Assembly (NCBI GenBank): GCA_026874595.1
Contig: CM049320.1
Span: 26,885,214-26,949,213, forward strand
Reading direction: 5' to 3'
Length of the DNA stretch: 64,000 nucleotides
DNA from: Sipunculus nudus
Taxonomy: Eukaryota; Annelida; Sipuncula; Golfingiida; Sipunculidae
The translations under genes and the position numbers were made by a program. The notes beneath the pieces are model-generated. The model ran no database searches. It worked only from the letters and a program-made list of their open reading frames with translations, and was not told the DNA's origin. Of this stretch, positions 61,940 through 64,000 are shown in pieces (the first letter of the stretch is position 1; the number at the start of each line of letters is the position of its first letter).

Positions 61940-62330
61940 GAGGAACACGGTGGGTCGTTAATTTTTGCCTCTCACCCGTTGTCTTTTCCGGGTTTTCCAC
62001 CTTCCTCTTAGCTTTTCCAGCTTCTGGAGAATCAGCTGGTGTTCCGAAGTCTTAGGGGCTTTCCGGGATGTCTTAGGTACACCTGTTCCTTTGGTCATCA
62101 TATGTGTCTGGACTGTAGACACACCGCATTTCTGCTATCTTTTTTCATCCATCGTCACCTTCTGTTCCATTGCTCTCACTGATGCCGAAAGGATACCGAA
62201 GTCGGTGATGGTATCAAACTTGTGCTTGGTTATATATATATTTTTTTAAACTTTTCGCCATGCAGGTTTCTCCAAAACTGAGTTCAAATCATGTCATTAT
62301 TTGCTGATCTTGGGACTTTCTCTTTCTCAA
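61940..62330 (-). mobile_element. Probable gag-side remainder of the Gypsy element
   Basis: Upstream (minus orientation) of the zinc knuckle the sequence retains a short coding-like stretch, FDTITDFGILSASVRAMEQKV, ending in a stop at about 62139. It is consistent with gag but too short to identify. It abuts the 3' tail of the LINE at about 62331, so the LINE may have inserted into the Gypsy element. Confidence 0.4.
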
Positions 62331-64000
62331 CAGAACAGAACAGAACAGAGTTTATTCAGGAAAAAGGCCTCAGGCCCAAAGTTCCAAACATTTCAACAAT
62401 AATTCAATCAAATAATTGCATTAATAGAACATAAAGTAGCAGTCTTATTATTAATTAATATATAATGCAACAAACACATGTAACATGACTGCATACCTTA
62501 GTACACAATGTATCTATATTGCCATCATCAGTGAGTATGTAACACATACTTTAACCATCTATTATTCTTCGTCTCCTCAAAAAGGAATAATATACATATG
62601 CAGCAACATTCATTATCTCAATATGATTGTCTAAATTGAATAATTTAATAAAGTTTTGTTCACTTGGGTAATGTAAGTCTTGTCTAAAGTATTTTATCCT
62701 CAAATCATTATATAGAATACATTCTTGCATAAAGTGAGCTTCATCCTCAACAATATTGTATCCATGATGTAAACAATATTTACAGATCCTCTCTTCACGA
62801 GATATATCATTTTGACGACCTATTTCTATAGCCAATTCATGATTGGAGCATCGAAGTTTAGCAAGTGCTATGCGATGTTTCTTATTAGGAATACAATATA
62901 AATACTTTTCAAGAGTTAGCATAGATTTGAAAGCACCATAATAATATAATTTACTACACAACTCAATATCACTATGCCAGTTTTGAATAGCCATGTCTCT
63001 TATTTTAATTTCAAATTCTTTCAAAAATTTATTCGCATCTCCAACATACTGTGCCATCCAAACATATCCAAAACCAGACTCAAATAGCAATGTTCTTACT
63101 TGAGATACCCAATTTGATTTACCACATTTGTCTAAATTCTTCAACAAACTGTACACTTGTTTCTGATACCTATGTTCTGGCATATAAAGTAATTTAACCC
63201 AAAACTTAACACAACGTAATAAACAAGTTACAAACAAAGGAAATCTGCCACAATCCCCTAATGCTGCTGCATTTGGAGTATTCTGGCCTACATTTAAAAT
63301 ATATTTACAAAATGTGTACTGCACTCTCTCTATAGTTTCTGATTTCTTAAAGCCCCATAATTCGCATCCATATATTAATACTGGCACTACCATTTGATCA
63401 AAAAGATAAAAGAGATGTTTAGTACTAACATATTTACACTTTTTACTGAATTTTTTTAATCATACATACAGCTTTGTTTGCTTGCAAAGCTTGCTGTTGT
63501 TGTGTTTTTGACCAAGATAATTTTGTTGAGAAAGTAATACCAAGATATTTATAGTATGGAACCACTTCTAACTGTTTACCATTTAAATACCATCTTTCAA
63601 CTTTTCGTAAAGGACCACCTTTTCTAAAAACCATAATATTAGTTTTATCTGTGTTAATTTTAAAACCATATTTTTCACAAAAATTGTGCAAGAGATTAAT
63701 CTGTTGCTGAAGTCTACCAACAGTATCTGCACAATTAACCATATCATCTGCAAATAATAAAGTCATTGCATTGGAAAGATTATCATTAACATATATCCCT
63801 TTACAATCACTTCTATGTAACATATTACAATACTCATTTATAAATAAGGAAAATAATAATGGACTTACCATGCAACCCTGTCTGGTACCTAATGAGCATG
63901 AGAAATAATCGGTAAGACCACCGTCAGTTAATATACAAGACTGCATTTTTGAATACATTGATTTTATAACATTTAATATTTTACCATTTATACCCTGTTT
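62331..64000 (-). mobile_element. LINE (non-LTR retrotransposon), 3' half, runs off the right edge
   Basis: The minus strand encodes the C-terminal half of a LINE reverse transcriptase. 63958-63443 includes SLGTRQGCMVSPLLFSLFIN and the active-site LLFADDM. 63393-62551 continues with PVLIYGCELWGFK, a long helical region, and a terminal CKYC...H...C cysteine motif, ending at a stop at 62551-62553. The two frames are separated by a one-nucleotide shift in an A-rich run (about 63450-63462). The 3' UTR is about 220 bp with AATAAA near 62352 and ends in a short (TTCTG)n tail at 62331-62347. Such 3' tandem tails occur in L2/CR1-type LINEs. The clade is not certain. Apart from the single shift this copy looks young. 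Confidence 0.85.

Larger units (their letters stand above)
58464..61940 (-). mobile_element. Degenerate Ty3/Gypsy-type LTR retrotransposon
   Basis: Minus-strand fragments follow gag-pol order. A zinc knuckle at about 61890-61935 (CYKCGEDG-P-YANKC, His replaced by Pro). A protease segment CLVDTGFMVT at about 61640-61745. The end of reverse transcriptase and start of RNase H at 60983-60768 (GASIDGLGAV). An RNase H remainder DATGHRWLAD-like LDSTGHRWLADLVNY at about 60200-60071. Integrase zinc-finger pieces (ALRGLHDKNCHLS, DLARSRFYWPGI) at about 59700-59570. The integrase end (KFGRNPRLPVDVALGI, then LQPGDR) at 59309-59001, and VKPKEDGKV...LRRNMLL at about 58985-58890. Most of reverse transcriptase is missing, frames change often, a SINE interrupts RNase H, and no LTR was recognised. 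It is inactive. Confidence 0.78.

Overview
The window is eukaryotic, AT-rich and intron-bearing. It has spliced genes with consensus GT/AG borders, very long microsatellites, three satellite-type arrays and remnants of at least six transposon classes. C-type lectin and PAN-like exons, a CARD plus ankyrin gene and this transposon mix fit a lophotrochozoan, most likely a bivalve mollusc. The species assignment is inference only.

Layout. 1-6 kb holds decayed or partial extracellular-domain exons: a broken C-type lectin domain on +, a second lectin exon with a nonsense codon on -, and a PAN/apple-like exon on -. 6-13.8 kb is mostly non-coding. 13.9-27.3 kb is satellite territory: a GGTAGCAAAT-type array (13.9-14.8), a ~78-bp satellite with a telomere-like palindrome (15.0-19.97), a low-complexity gap, then ~100-bp and ~139-bp arrays built around GCAAATAGCTGCTATTTGC (22.4-27.1). 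The first and last arrays carry the same 20-bp outer motif in inverted orientation. 27.6-31.7 kb holds a tRNA-derived SINE, a BEL/Pao integrase remnant and a ~280-bp GGTGGCGCCACC array with inverted ends. 31.7-37.4 kb is largely non-coding, with a LINE reverse-transcriptase remnant at 36.0-36.7. 37.4-39.6 kb is a pogo/Tigger element whose transposase is broken by one extra 4-bp unit.

The main gene lies on + from 39.7 kb to beyond 56.6 kb. Sixteen exons with compatible splice phases encode a predicted 960-residue protein fragment: an N-terminal CARD, a ~500-residue central region that looks like a GT-B/Rossmann-type fold, and eleven ankyrin repeats, each on its own 99-nt phase-0 exon. The ankyrin exons form two homologous five-exon blocks. 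The 8.1-kb intron between the blocks is filled by a higher-order tandem array (units ~302/339/340 bp, trimer ~981 bp). I could not identify the 3' end of the gene. The architecture suggests a cytosolic innate-immune or death-fold adaptor or receptor; that role is inferred.

56.6-64 kb contains AT microsatellites, a perfect 32-bp inverted repeat, a degenerate Ty3/Gypsy element on - (zinc knuckle, protease, RNase H, integrase) interrupted by a SINE, and the 3' half of a LINE on - that runs off the right edge.
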